A stretch of 64,000 bases of DNA, taken from positions 1 to 64,000 of the forward strand of contig JACPEH010000023.1 of NCBI GenBank assembly GCA_016183655.1. The letters are read 5' to 3'. Origin of the DNA: Rhodocyclales bacterium. GTDB lineage: Bacteria > Pseudomonadota > Gammaproteobacteria > Burkholderiales > Rhodocyclaceae. The notes below the pieces were generated by a model, which saw nothing but the letters and a program-made list of their open reading frames with translations, was not told the origin of the DNA and did no database searches. Both the position numbers and the translations under genes were made by a program. Below, in pieces: positions 48,854 to 57,489 of this stretch; the stretch's first letter is position 1; each line of letters opens with the position of its first letter.

Positions 48854-49741
48854 TCAGAGCTGGTCGTTGGGACGTTTGTACAGCGACCGGATCTCTTCGC
48901 TCATCGGGTAGCCCAGGTTGATCCCCTTCGGCGGGATCGGGCTCATGAACCACTTGTTGTAGATCTTTTCCGCCTCGCCCGAGGTCATCAGCCGTGCAAT
49001 GGCGCCATCGACCACTTTTTTGAAGCCCTCGTCGCCCTTCGGCAGCATGCAGGCGTAGTTCTCCGTCTGCAGGGGGCGGCCGACCACGGCCCAGTCGTCG
49101 GCCTTCCGCGCCTTGGCCTTCTCGCCGTGGAGAAGCGGCTCGTCCATGACGAAGGCGGCAGCACGGCCGGTCTCCAGCGTCAGGAAGGACTCGCCGTGGT
49201 CCTTGGCACTGATCAGGCTGAAGCCCGGCTTGCGCTCCTCGTTGAGCTGCCGCAGCAGCCGCTCGGCGGTGGTGCCGGCGGTGGTGACGACGTTGCGCCC
49301 CTTCAGGTCGTCGAGCCCGCCGACCCCGGCGTCCTTGCGCACCATCAGGCGGATGCCGTAGAGGAAGAGATGGTTGGAGAAGCCGACCTGGCGCTGCCGC
49401 TCGACGGTGTTGGTGGTCGATCCGCACTCCAGGTCGATCGTCCCGTTCAGCATCAGCGAGATGCGGTTGGCCGAGGTGACCGGCATCAGCCTGACCTGCA
49501 GGGCCGGCAGGCCGAGTTCGCCCTTGATCGCACGCACGATCTCGCTCATGAAATCCTGCGAGTAGCCGATCACCTGCTGCTTGTCGTCGTAGTACGAAAA
49601 CGGGATCGACGATTCGCGATGACCGAGGTTGATCACGCCCTGCTCGCGGATGCGTTTCAGCGTCGGCGAATCCGGCGCGGCGGCGGCGGGCAGGGACAGA
49701 AGGTTGAGGCCGATCGCGGCCAACAGCAGCAGACGTTTCAT
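48854..49741 (-). CDS. Glutamate/aspartate substrate-binding protein, second GltI copy
   Basis: The protein has 295 residues. The signal peptide ends AAA-APD near 22. It shares GVINLGHRESSIPFSYYDDK, IDLECGSTTNTVERQ, NVVTTAGTTAERLL and [15 protein letters not shown] with the gltI product, so the two are recent paralogues. ATG 49741 has GGAGA seven bases upstream. No transporter genes are adjacent upstream, and the regulated promoter of gltI lies after its stop, so it is likely a separate transcription unit sharing the same permease. Confidence 0.93.
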   Translation of the reverse strand: MKRLLLLAAIGLNLLSLPAAAAPDSPTLKRIREQGVINLGHRESSIPFSYYDDKQQVIGYSQDFMSEIVRAIKGELGLPALQVRLMPVTSANRISLMLNGTIDLECGSTTNTVERQRQVGFSNHLFLYGIRLMVRKDAGVGGLDDLKGRNVVTTAGTTAERLLRQLNEERKPGFSLISAKDHGESFLTLETGRAAAFVMDEPLLHGEKAKARKADDWAVVGRPLQTENYACMLPKGDEGFKKVVDGAIARLMTSGEAEKIYNKWFMSPIPPKGINLGYPMSEEIRSLYKRPNDQL

Positions 49742-49926
49742 GATGTTCTCCGGTGGGTGGCAAGGCGCCTGTTCGTGCAAGGCAAGCCGACTGTAGCCAG
49801 CCCTTCGCCGAGCCCGGGTTCCCCATGCAAAAAACGCATGCCCCCTGCGGAATAGCGCATCGGATGCCCGCCGCTGGTGCATCGCCGCCTACGCTGGTGC
49901 TCCCTCGTCACTCCCGGGACCGCAGC

Positions 49927-50673
49927 ATGGAAAAAATCGTCGGCATCCTCGGCGGCATGGGCCCTCTGGCCACCGCCGACTTCCTGCACAAACTGGTCGA
50001 GCGCACGCCGGCCCGGCGCGATCAGGAGCACATTCCGCTGGTCATCTATTCGGTGCCGCAGATTCCCGACCGCAACGAAGCCATCCTGCACCGCGGCCCG
50101 TCGCCGCTGGCAGCGCTGCTGCGCGGCGCCGAGGTGCTGCGCCGCGCCGGTGCCGGCTGCATCGCGATCCCCTGCAACACCGCGCATTTCTGGGCCGACG
50201 AACTGGCCGAAAAGAGCGCCATGCCGGTGCTGCATATCGCCGATGCCGTCCTCCGGGAGCTGGCCGCCCGCCCGGCGCCCGGCGCGGCGATCGGCATTCT
50301 CGGCACGGCCGGCACGCTCGCCGCCGGCATCTACCAGCGGCGGCTCGAAGCGCACGGCTACCGGAGCGTCATCCCCGAGCCTCGGGAAATCGACCGGCTG
50401 CTGATGCCTGGCATCCGCGCCGTCAAGGGCGGCGACCTGGCCGGCGGCGGCGGCCTGCTGAACGAGGCGGCGCAACAACTGCAGCAGCGCGGCGCCAGCC
50501 GGCTGATCCTCGCTTGCACCGAGATCCCGCCGGCGCTGGCGGCAGTCGCGGCACCCTGCCTGCCCGCCTGCATCGACGCCACGGCCTGCCTGGCCGCCGC
50601 CTGCATCGCCTGGTGGCAGGCGGTGCCGGCGGCGGCCGGCCGCCACCGCGCCGGCCCGCCGCTTCTCGGGTAG
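49927..50673 (+). CDS. Aspartate/glutamate racemase family protein
   Basis: The protein has 248 residues. It starts MEKIVGILGGMGPLATADFL. The two catalytic cysteines are in IAIPCNTAHFW (about 83) and LILACTEIPPAL (about 195), both intact, and GILGTAGTLAAGIYQ lies between them. This is the PLP-independent racemase fold that interconverts L- and D-aspartate or glutamate. It diverges from the second gltI-like gene across 185 bases and fits the acidic amino acid theme. ATG 49927 was chosen because the family begins MKxIGILGGMG. Confidence 0.9.
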   Translation: MEKIVGILGGMGPLATADFLHKLVERTPARRDQEHIPLVIYSVPQIPDRNEAILHRGPSPLAALLRGAEVLRRAGAGCIAIPCNTAHFWADELAEKSAMPVLHIADAVLRELAARPAPGAAIGILGTAGTLAAGIYQRRLEAHGYRSVIPEPREIDRLLMPGIRAVKGGDLAGGGGLLNEAAQQLQQRGASRLILACTEIPPALAAVAAPCLPACIDATACLAAACIAWWQAVPAAAGRHRAGPPLLG

Positions 50674-50730
50674 AGTGCAAAACGCGTCGCCGCGGGCGGC
50701 GAGCGCGTTCTTGCGGAGGGAGCCGACGGC

Positions 50731-51645
50731 ATGGAAATCAAATGGATCGAGGACTTCCTCTGCTTTTGCGATCTGCGCAGCTTTTCCCGCGCCGCGGGCG
50801 AGCGGCACGTCAGCCAATCGGCCTTTAGCCGCCGCATCCAGGCACTTGAGGACTGGCTCGGCGTCGTGCTGATCGACCGCAACTGCCAGCCGCCGGCGCT
50901 GACCGCCGCCGGCCGCGTCTTCCGCAACTTCGCCGCCGACCACGTGCGGCGGCTGTACGAAGCGCGCGCGCTGCTGCGCGGCCAGCATCCGGAAAACGGC
51001 GAGGCCTTGCGTTTCGCCGTCGCCCACACGCTGTCGCTGACCTTCTTTCCCGCCTGGTTCGCCGCGCTGCGCCAGCGCTTCAGCCAGATCCAGGCGCAGG
51101 TGCAGGCGACCAACATCATGGAAGGCGCCCACCTGCTCAGCGAGGGCGCGACCGACCTGCTGCTCTGCTACCACCACCCGCAGTTCCCTATCCTGCTCGA
51201 CCCCGACCGCTACCCCTTCGTCGTCCTCGGCACGGAGCGGCTGATGCCCTATTCCGGCTGCGGCGCCGACGGCCGGCCGCACTTCACGCTGCCCGGTCAG
51301 CGCGGCGTGCCGCCGCCGCTGCTCGCCTACGCCTCCGACACCTTTCTCGGCCACCTGGTCGAGATGATCCTGCTCGACCCGCCGCAGCCCTGCCATCCGC
51401 AGACCTGCTTCCAGACGCACATGTCGGAGGCGCTGAAGGCGATGGTGCTGGCCGGCCACGGACTCGGCTGGCTGCCCGAGTCCTGCGTGCAGGAGGAGGT
51501 CGCCGCCGGCCGCATCGCGCCGGCCGGCTCGGCGGACTGGGGGACGCGCATGGAAATCCGCGTCTACCGCGCCGCCGGCAACCGCCGCCCGGCGGTCGAG
51601 ACGCTCTGGCAGCACTTGGCGCGCGGCGACGGCAGCGCGCCGTGA
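50731..51645 (+). CDS. LysR-type transcriptional regulator
   Basis: The protein has 304 residues. The winged HTH at about 1-60 contains DFLCFCDLRSFSRAAGE, HVSQSAFSRRIQALED and LGVVLIDR. The substrate-binding half starts near 90 (LRFAVAHTLSLTFFPAWFA) and contains GHGLGWLPESCV, the usual late motif. It starts 57 bases after the racemase gene in the same direction and may control it or the divergent gltI-like gene. Its C-terminal half resembles HypT/YjiE-like LysR proteins (GHGLGWLPES), though ligand identity is not readable. Confidence 0.9.
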   Translation: MEIKWIEDFLCFCDLRSFSRAAGERHVSQSAFSRRIQALEDWLGVVLIDRNCQPPALTAAGRVFRNFAADHVRRLYEARALLRGQHPENGEALRFAVAHTLSLTFFPAWFAALRQRFSQIQAQVQATNIMEGAHLLSEGATDLLLCYHHPQFPILLDPDRYPFVVLGTERLMPYSGCGADGRPHFTLPGQRGVPPPLLAYASDTFLGHLVEMILLDPPQPCHPQTCFQTHMSEALKAMVLAGHGLGWLPESCVQEEVAAGRIAPAGSADWGTRMEIRVYRAAGNRRPAVETLWQHLARGDGSAP

Positions 51646-51742
51646 AGGTCCGCCGCGGCGGCACGCGCACAGTCGCGCGACCGCCGCCGGGCCGCATACA
51701 ATGCGGCTCGTGGGCGCCCTGTCGCCGCCAACCCCCGCCATC

Positions 51743-53566
51743 ATGAAAAACACCCCGATCCGCTATACCCTCCGCCCTGCCGACCCGGCCGCCCACCTCT
51801 TCGAAGTGAGCTGCCGCGTCACCCATCCCGACCCGGACGGCCAGCGTTTCGCGCTGCCGGCGTGGATTCCCGGCAGCTACCTGATCCGCGATTTCGCCCG
51901 CCACATCGTCGCCATCTCGGCCGAGGCCGGCGGCCGGCCGGTGGCGCTGCACAAGCTCGACAAGCACACCTGGCAGGCGGCGCCGGTGCCCGGCAAGCAG
52001 GCGCTCACCGTGACCTGCACCGTCTATGCCTGGGACCTGTCGGTGCGCGGCGCCCACCTCGACCGCACGCACGGCTTCTGCAACGGCACCAGCGTCTTCC
52101 TGCGCGTGCTCGGCCGCGAGGAGGCGCCCTGCCTGGTCGACCTGCAGCCGCCGCCGGGCAAGGACTACGCCGACTGGCGCGTGGCCACCGCGCTGCCGGC
52201 GGCGAGCGGCGAGAAAGGCGCGGCCAGGGCGCACGGCTTCGGTCTCTACGCGGCGGCGAACTACGACGAGCTGATCGACCATCCGGTCGAGATGGGAACG
52301 TTCACGCTGGCCCGCTTCAAGGCCTGCGGCGTGCCGCACGAAGTGGCGATCAGCGGCCGCCACGATTGCGCAGGCAGCGCACTCGAGCGCCTGACCGCCG
52401 ACCTGCGGAAGATCTGCGAGTGGCAGATCCGCTTCTTCGGCGAGCCGGCGCCGATGAAGAAATATGTCTTCCTCGTCACCGCCGTCGGCGACGGCTACGG
52501 CGGGCTGGAGCACCGCGCCTCGACGGCGCTGCTCTGTTCGCGCGACGACCTGCCGTACCGCGGCATGGAGGGCGTTCCCGAGCGCTACCGGACCTTCCTC
52601 GGCCTCGCCAGCCACGAGTACTTCCACACCTGGAACGTCAAGCGCATCAAGCCGGCCGCCTTCGTTCCCTACGACCTCGACCGCGAGAACCACACCACGC
52701 TGCTGTGGGCCTTCGAGGGCTTCACCTCGTATTACGACGACCTGGCGCTCCTGAAGAGCGGCGTGATCACGCAGAAGGACTGGCTGGAGCTGGCGGCGAA
52801 GAACCTCGACAGCGTGCTGCGCGGACCGGGGCGGCTGAGCCAGTCGCTCGCCGAATCGAGCTTCGACGCGTGGAGCAAGTACTACCGCCCGGACGAGAAC
52901 ACGCCGAACGCGGTGGTCAGCTACTACGCCAAGGGCTCGCTGGTGGCGCTGGCGCTCGACCTGACGCTGCGTGCCGGAAGCCGGGGAAAGGTGTCGCTCG
53001 ACGACGTGATGCGCGCGCTGTGGCAGCGCCACGGCCAGACCGGCGTCGGCGTCGGCGACGACGACATCCGCCGCATCGCCGAGGAACTGTCCGGCATGAA
53101 GCTCAAGCGCTTCTTCGCCGAGGCCGTGCATGGCACCGCCGACCTGCCGCTGGCCAAGCTGCTCAAGCCCTTCGGCATCGCGCTCACGCGCGAAGCGGCG
53201 AGCGCCACCCCCGGCCTCGGCGCCAAGACCAACGGCGACGGCAGCGAGGTCAAGCTGGCGACGGTCTACCGCGGCGGCGGCGCCGAACGCGCCGGCCTCG
53301 CCGCCGGCGACGTGTTGCTCGCCATCGACGGCCTGCGCGTCACGCCGGCGACGCTCGACCGCCAGCTGGCACGCCGGCGCCCTGGCGCCACCGTCGTCGT
53401 GCACGCCTTCCGCCGCGACGAGCTGCTCCGCTGCGAACTGCGCCTCGACCCGCCGGCGGCGGACAGCAGCAAGCTCGCCAGCGACGGCCAGCGCAACGAA
53501 CTGCGCGCCGAATGGCTGGCCGAGACGGGACGGCGCAAGGAGCGCACCGCCGGCAGGAAGGCGTGA
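51743..53566 (+). CDS. M61 family metallopeptidase (glycyl aminopeptidase-like) with PDZ domain
   Basis: The protein has 607 residues with no signal peptide visible. The N-terminal beta domain contains PAWIPGSYLIRDFARHI near 40, the zinc site is HEYFHTWNVKRIKP near 290-303 and the third ligand Glu is in WAFEGFTSYYDD near 325. A PDZ domain covers about 490-590 (TVYRGGGAERAGLAAGDVLLAIDG). This matches M61 glycyl aminopeptidases in domain order and length. ATG 51743 fits the usual M..IRYTLRPADP start. The preceding gene, a LysR regulator, is 97 bases away. Cellular substrates are unknown. Confidence 0.93.
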   Translation: MKNTPIRYTLRPADPAAHLFEVSCRVTHPDPDGQRFALPAWIPGSYLIRDFARHIVAISAEAGGRPVALHKLDKHTWQAAPVPGKQALTVTCTVYAWDLSVRGAHLDRTHGFCNGTSVFLRVLGREEAPCLVDLQPPPGKDYADWRVATALPAASGEKGAARAHGFGLYAAANYDELIDHPVEMGTFTLARFKACGVPHEVAISGRHDCAGSALERLTADLRKICEWQIRFFGEPAPMKKYVFLVTAVGDGYGGLEHRASTALLCSRDDLPYRGMEGVPERYRTFLGLASHEYFHTWNVKRIKPAAFVPYDLDRENHTTLLWAFEGFTSYYDDLALLKSGVITQKDWLELAAKNLDSVLRGPGRLSQSLAESSFDAWSKYYRPDENTPNAVVSYYAKGSLVALALDLTLRAGSRGKVSLDDVMRALWQRHGQTGVGVGDDDIRRIAEELSGMKLKRFFAEAVHGTADLPLAKLLKPFGIALTREAASATPGLGAKTNGDGSEVKLATVYRGGGAERAGLAAGDVLLAIDGLRVTPATLDRQLARRRPGATVVVHAFRRDELLRCELRLDPPAADSSKLASDGQRNELRAEWLAETGRRKERTAGRKA

Positions 53567-53674
53567 TGCGCCGCCGCCCCGCGTAGCGCCGGGCGTGCGG
53601 CGACCCTATACTGCACGCCGCCGATCAATGCGCCCCCCGGAAAGGACTTGTTCGCGAAACGCTCCGCGCTTCGC

Positions 53675-54175
53675 TCAGTGCGCGATCGGCTTGAAGCCGG
53701 GATCGTCGAAATGGCTGGCGTACTTCTCCAGCGCGCCGATCACCTGCACCGCGCCGCGCTGGCGCTTGCCGCCCTTGGCCTTGCCGGCCATCTGCTCGGC
53801 GCCGGCGAGCAGCTCGGCGACGACGACGTGCAACTGCGCGTCAGCTGCCGCCGTCAGCTTGCAGTTGGCGACGATGTTGCCGACCTCGCTCTCGACCTGG
53901 TGCGCCAGCCGGCCATAGCCCTTCGCCGACAGGCGGTCCTCGTGGATCTCGTGCAACGCCGCGGCCATCGTCCGGCGGATGTTGCCCATCGCCAACCGCA
54001 GCGCGGCGTCGGTCTCCCATTTCTGGCCGGCGTTCAGCTGCAGCGTCGTCGCCGCCGCGCCATGCCCGTGTTCGTGCTGGTGTTCCGTCGCCGCCAGCGC
54101 CGGTCCCGCCGCCGCCAGGCACAGGGCGCCGACGAGCTGCAGTGCGCTACGTTTGATCCATTTGATCCGTTTCAT
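53675..54175 (-). CDS. Exported His-containing helical protein, unknown function
   Basis: The protein has 166 residues. The signal peptide ends ALA-ATE near 29, followed by a His-rich stretch HQHEHGHG that could bind metal. The remainder is helical (WETDAALRLAMGNIRRTMAAALHEI, in pieces; HQVESEVGNIVANCKL) with one cysteine. The order of conserved segments resembles proteins often labelled DnrO-like, but the function of those is uncertain too. It stands alone between the M61 gene and the divergent dioxygenase gene. Confidence 0.75.
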   Translation of the reverse strand: MKRIKWIKRSALQLVGALCLAAAGPALAATEHQHEHGHGAAATTLQLNAGQKWETDAALRLAMGNIRRTMAAALHEIHEDRLSAKGYGRLAHQVESEVGNIVANCKLTAAADAQLHVVVAELLAGAEQMAGKAKGGKRQRGAVQVIGALEKYASHFDDPGFKPIAH

Positions 54176-54340
54176 GCGTTCATCTCCATTCCGAATTGCG
54201 ATGCCCGGGTGGCATCTGCTTGATCAAACGGATGGGCGAAAGAAAAGTTCCGCGGCGAAATCCAGTGCCACGGCAAGGGCTTACGGAACCTCGCCGCGCC
54301 GGCCGCCTCAAACCAGACGACAGCCGACCGGAGATCCGCC

Positions 54341-54994
54341 ATGCCCCTTGCGCTACCGCCTTCTGCGATGAATTCCCATGGCTTGCTGCGCCGGCGCGCC
54401 GTCGCCACGGCACTGGTCGCAGCACCGGCGTTGTGGCTGGGCGCCTGGGCGCAACCGGCCACCGGGCGGCGCCTGACGCCGGCGCAGACCGAAGGGCCGT
54501 TCTACCCGCTGCTCATGCCCAAGGATGCCGACCACGACCTGCTGCGCAACGGCGCGCTGAGCTATCCGGAGGGGCAGGCCGTCTGGCTCGAAGGCAGCGT
54601 CAGCGACCCCGCCGGGAGGCCGCTGGCCGGTGCGCAGGTGGAGATCTGGCAGTGCGACCAGGCCGGCCACTACCACCACCCCGGCGACGGCGGCCGGGCC
54701 GATCCCCGCTTCCAGGGCTTCGGCCGGTTCACGGTCGGTGCCGACGGCAGCTACCGCTTCCGCACGATCCGGCCGGCCGCGTACCGCGGCCGCACCCCGC
54801 ATATCCACCTCAAGGTCCGGCTCGGTACGCGCGAACTGCTGACGACGCAGGTCTACGTCGCCGGCGACCCCGGCAACCCCCGTGATTTCCTGTGGCGCAG
54901 CCTCGACGACGCCGAGCGTGCCGCGCTGACCGTCGCCTTCACGCCGGGCAGCGACGGGCTGCACGCCGTTTTTCCGATCGTCGTCGCCGCCTGA
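54341..54994 (+). CDS. Exported intradiol ring-cleavage dioxygenase-like protein
   Basis: The protein has 217 residues. An RRR motif precedes a hydrophobic stretch (AVATALVAAPALWLGAWA), a Tat-like signal, cut near 38. The mature part starts with TPAQTEGPFYPLL, the N-terminal motif of protocatechuate 3,4-dioxygenase-type subunits. All four iron ligands can be placed: Tyr in GHYHHP, Tyr in RPAAYRGR and the two His of TPHIHLKV. A single export-tagged chain suggests a periplasmic enzyme on an aromatic or catecholate substrate rather than the cytoplasmic alpha/beta pathway enzyme. ATG 54341 has GGAG seven bases upstream. Confidence 0.87.
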   Translation: MPLALPPSAMNSHGLLRRRAVATALVAAPALWLGAWAQPATGRRLTPAQTEGPFYPLLMPKDADHDLLRNGALSYPEGQAVWLEGSVSDPAGRPLAGAQVEIWQCDQAGHYHHPGDGGRADPRFQGFGRFTVGADGSYRFRTIRPAAYRGRTPHIHLKVRLGTRELLTTQVYVAGDPGNPRDFLWRSLDDAERAALTVAFTPGSDGLHAVFPIVVAA

Positions 54995-55058
54995 CGACGG
55001 CAGCCGGGGCGGCGCCCGCCTCGATTCCACAGAGCCGCCGCGCGAAGGCTGCCGGCCC

Positions 55059-56498
55059 TCAGTTGGCCAACTCCTTCACCTCCTTGATGACGACCCGGTT
55101 GCGGCCGGCTGACTTGGCGGCATAGAGCATCTCGTCGGCCATCCGGACCAGCGCCTGGCCGCCCGGATGGCCGGCCGCAGCCGGCGCTGCCTGGGGAACG
55201 GTCCGGCTCCCGTGGACATCGGCGACGCCGATGCTCACCGTCACGCAGCCGTCCGGCGAGGCCGGATTCCGGATGGCCAGTACGGCAACGCCCTCCCGGA
55301 TGCACTCGGCGAGCCGGCCGGCGGTCGCGGCGTCGGTCTGCGGCAGCAACACGGCGAACTCCTCGCCGCCGTATCGCGCCGCCAGGTCGATGGCGCGGGT
55401 GGCCGAAGCGCGCAGCACCGCCGCCACCGCTTGCAGGCATTTGTCGCCTTCCACATGGCCGTAGTGGTCGTTGAAAGGCTTGAAATGGTCCACGTCGATC
55501 ATGATCAGCGACAGCGGCTGACCGGAGCGCATGGCATGCTGCCATTCAAGATCGAGCGCGGCGTCGAAGGCTCGCCGGTTGGCGATCCCGGTCAGCGCAT
55601 CCTGCAGGGTCAGCTGCTTCAATTTCGCCGTCAGCTGCATGAGCTTGCGGTAAAGAATGCCGCTCTCGGCCAGCAGGACCAGCAACACGAAACTGGCGGC
55701 GAGCAGCCCGTAGATCCGGCCGGCATAGAATCCGAGATCGAAACGCCCCTGGTTGAGCACCGCCGACAGCGCAATGTCGACCAGCCAGGCACAGATCACC
55801 ACCATCAGCCAGAGGTCGAGCACCGAATGCGGCTTGCGCAGCCACAGCACGGCCAGCGCCACGAGGCTCAGCGTCCATACCGACGACACCACGACAATCA
55901 TCGCCGGCGTGTAGCGGTTCCCTTCCATGATGGCCGGCAGCAGGGACTGGCCGACGGTGGTCAGCGCCGTCAGGCCGCCGACGACCACCGGCACCGCCAG
56001 CAAGGCCGACAAGCGCCATTTCGGCGAGCGCTTTCCCGCCTCCCTGGCGGTCCCGTCCAATCGCTTGAGCAGGGCATAGGCGACGACGAACAACGGAAAG
56101 CCGCCGTGCCAGAACATGTAGAGCCAGGCCGTGCTTTGCGGCCCGGCGCCGAGCAGGCCCGACGGCGAGAACAGACCGGGAAAGGTCAGCGCGTGCACGC
56201 CGGTCGTCAAGGCACTGAACAGGTATCCGGCCGCCAGGACGAGCAGGGAGCGGGAATGGAAGGAGAGATACTGCCCGCACAGCAGGCTCACCGTAATCAG
56301 GTCGAGAACGACCAGCGACGCCTCGTAAGCGGGAATGAAGGCCGGGACCGGGAGCAGCTGCGTCCTGGCGAACGGAGCGAGCGCCGCGAAGAGCAGGAGC
56401 GACACCGCCACCGCCGCCAGCGCCAGACGCCGCTCGCCTCGGCTGGCAGTCTGCGTCGACAGGAGAAATGGCCGGTACTCGGACGGGCTCGTCGGCAT
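55059..56498 (-). CDS. MASE4-like - GGDEF diguanylate cyclase
   Basis: The protein has 479 residues. Residues about 25-290 form seven to eight membrane helices with PVPAFIPAYEASLVVLDLIT near 55, as in MASE4 sensors. The GGDEF domain covers about 310-475. Metal site IDVDHFKPFNDHYGH and active site RYGGEEFAVLLPQ are intact, and RAID five residues before GGEEF is the product-inhibition I-site. It should synthesise c-di-GMP at the membrane. It is the only GGDEF protein in the window, against two HD-GYP proteins. It stands alone, with a small palindrome upstream. Confidence 0.92.
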   Translation of the reverse strand: MPTSPSEYRPFLLSTQTASRGERRLALAAVAVSLLLFAALAPFARTQLLPVPAFIPAYEASLVVLDLITVSLLCGQYLSFHSRSLLVLAAGYLFSALTTGVHALTFPGLFSPSGLLGAGPQSTAWLYMFWHGGFPLFVVAYALLKRLDGTAREAGKRSPKWRLSALLAVPVVVGGLTALTTVGQSLLPAIMEGNRYTPAMIVVVSSVWTLSLVALAVLWLRKPHSVLDLWLMVVICAWLVDIALSAVLNQGRFDLGFYAGRIYGLLAASFVLLVLLAESGILYRKLMQLTAKLKQLTLQDALTGIANRRAFDAALDLEWQHAMRSGQPLSLIMIDVDHFKPFNDHYGHVEGDKCLQAVAAVLRASATRAIDLAARYGGEEFAVLLPQTDAATAGRLAECIREGVAVLAIRNPASPDGCVTVSIGVADVHGSRTVPQAAPAAAGHPGGQALVRMADEMLYAAKSAGRNRVVIKEVKELAN

Positions 56499-56529
56499 GG
56501 GAATCCTTCATGCGTACAAAACACCTGCT

Positions 56530-56547
56530 CTATTACCAAAGTAATAG
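56530..56547. other. Small palindrome upstream of the diguanylate cyclase gene
   Basis: CTATTAC at 56530-56536 and GTAATAG at 56541-56547 form a 7-base inverted repeat around CAAA, 32-49 bases before the cyclase ATG and just after the metal-sensor-like gene. It is AT-rich in a GC-rich region. It could be an operator or a weak terminator; no U-tract follows. Confidence 0.35.
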
Positions 56548-56551
56548 ACAC

Positions 56552-57016
56552 TCAGTCCCGGTGCAAGCGCTCGAACGCCGACGGCCCGACCGGCTGTTCG
56601 CTCAGCAGTTTCGCCAGCCGCTCGCGCTGCACCGGCGTCAGCAGTTCGCGCTCGCGCAGCAGCTGGCCGACCACCAGCTTCTGCTGTTCGTCCTGCAGGC
56701 GGGCGATCGCCGCGCGCTCGGCGTCGATGCGCGCATGGTCGGGGCGGTCGGAAAAGATCTCGGCGATCATCCGGTCGCGATGGGTGCGCACGTCGCCGGC
56801 GCCGGCAGCGAGGCGGGCGAGGAAGGCGGCTTCCGACTCATGCCAGTGGCGCAACTGGCGCTCGTCGAGTTGCAGGTAGCGCGGCAGGCCGGGGAAGGCC
56901 TCGGCGGCGGGGCGGGCACCGTCGCCGCTCAGCCCGCGCCAGGCGACGGCAGCGAGCACGCCGGCGTTGACCAGCAGCGAGAGGACGAGTGCGAAGCGCA
57001 GCAGATGGCTTTTCAT
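56552..57016 (-). CDS. Periplasmic heavy-metal-sensor-like protein (CnrX/Spy-like)
   Basis: The protein has 154 residues. An N-terminal signal anchor (LLRFALVLSLLVNAGVLAAVAW) leads to an all-helical periplasmic domain with LDERQLRHWHESEAAFLA, RTHRDRMIAEIFSDRPDHARIDAER and LVVGQLLRERELLTPVQRERL (in pieces). The last is the LTPxQR motif of Spy/CpxP/CnrX-type proteins. His residues (HWHE) could bind metal. It overlaps the anti-sigma gene by 4 bases, forming a sigma/anti-sigma/sensor trio like the cobalt-nickel CnrYXH arrangement. The actual signal is not shown. Confidence 0.8.
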   Translation of the reverse strand: MKSHLLRFALVLSLLVNAGVLAAVAWRGLSGDGARPAAEAFPGLPRYLQLDERQLRHWHESEAAFLARLAAGAGDVRTHRDRMIAEIFSDRPDHARIDAERAAIARLQDEQQKLVVGQLLRERELLTPVQRERLAKLLSEQPVGPSAFERLHRD

Positions 57017-57489
57017 TTCAACGTTCCCTTCGCATAACAGGTGTCCGCGCCAAGGCAGACGCTGCCCGGCGGCATCGGGTCGAACACGCGCATGGCGCTG
57101 ACCAGCGTCGGTTGTGCCGCATTACCGGCGTTGCCGGCAGCACCGCCGAGCAAGGCCGAGCCGAGGCCGATGCCCAGCGCCAGCGAGGCGGCGGCACCGA
57201 CCGTCGCCGGCAGCCAGGCCCGCCAGCGCGGCGCTTCGCGGGAGGCCGTCGGCGATGGCGGGGGTGGCGCCGCCGCCAGCCGCCCCTCGATGACGCCGGC
57301 GAGGTCGTAGCCGAGCGTCTCGCCGCGCATCGCGGCGAAGCCGGCGGAAAGTTCGCGCAGCGCGATCGCCTCGGCGGCACAGGTCGGGCAGTCGGCGAGA
57401 TGCTCGTCGACGCGCTGCCGCGCGGCGTCGTCCAGCTCGCCGTCGAGCCAGGCAGACAGCGCTTCGCTGTCGGGTCGGTGTTCAGCCAT
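57013..57489 (-). CDS. Anti-sigma factor with zinc-finger (ZAS-type) domain
   Basis: The protein has 158 residues. LSAWLDGELDDAARQRVDEHL and the HxxxCxxC site HLADCPTC (about 31-38) make a typical cytoplasmic anti-sigma domain. One membrane helix lies near 95-118 (TVGAAASLALGIGLGSALLG). The periplasmic tail ends with a Cys pair, CLGADTCYAKG, which might sense redox state or metal. The gene overlaps the sigma factor gene by 8 bases and the metal-sensor-like gene by 4. Confidence 0.9.
   Translation of the reverse strand: MAEHRPDSEALSAWLDGELDDAARQRVDEHLADCPTCAAEAIALRELSAGFAAMRGETLGYDLAGVIEGRLAAAPPPPSPTASREAPRWRAWLPATVGAAASLALGIGLGSALLGGAAGNAGNAAQPTLVSAMRVFDPMPPGSVCLGADTCYAKGTLK

Noticed and set aside
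49742..49926. Second sigma-54 promoter upstream of the second gltI-like gene
   Set aside because: Candidate GG...GC pairs on the reverse strand are off by one base in spacing and no TTCGG-N4-CCGAA site is present.
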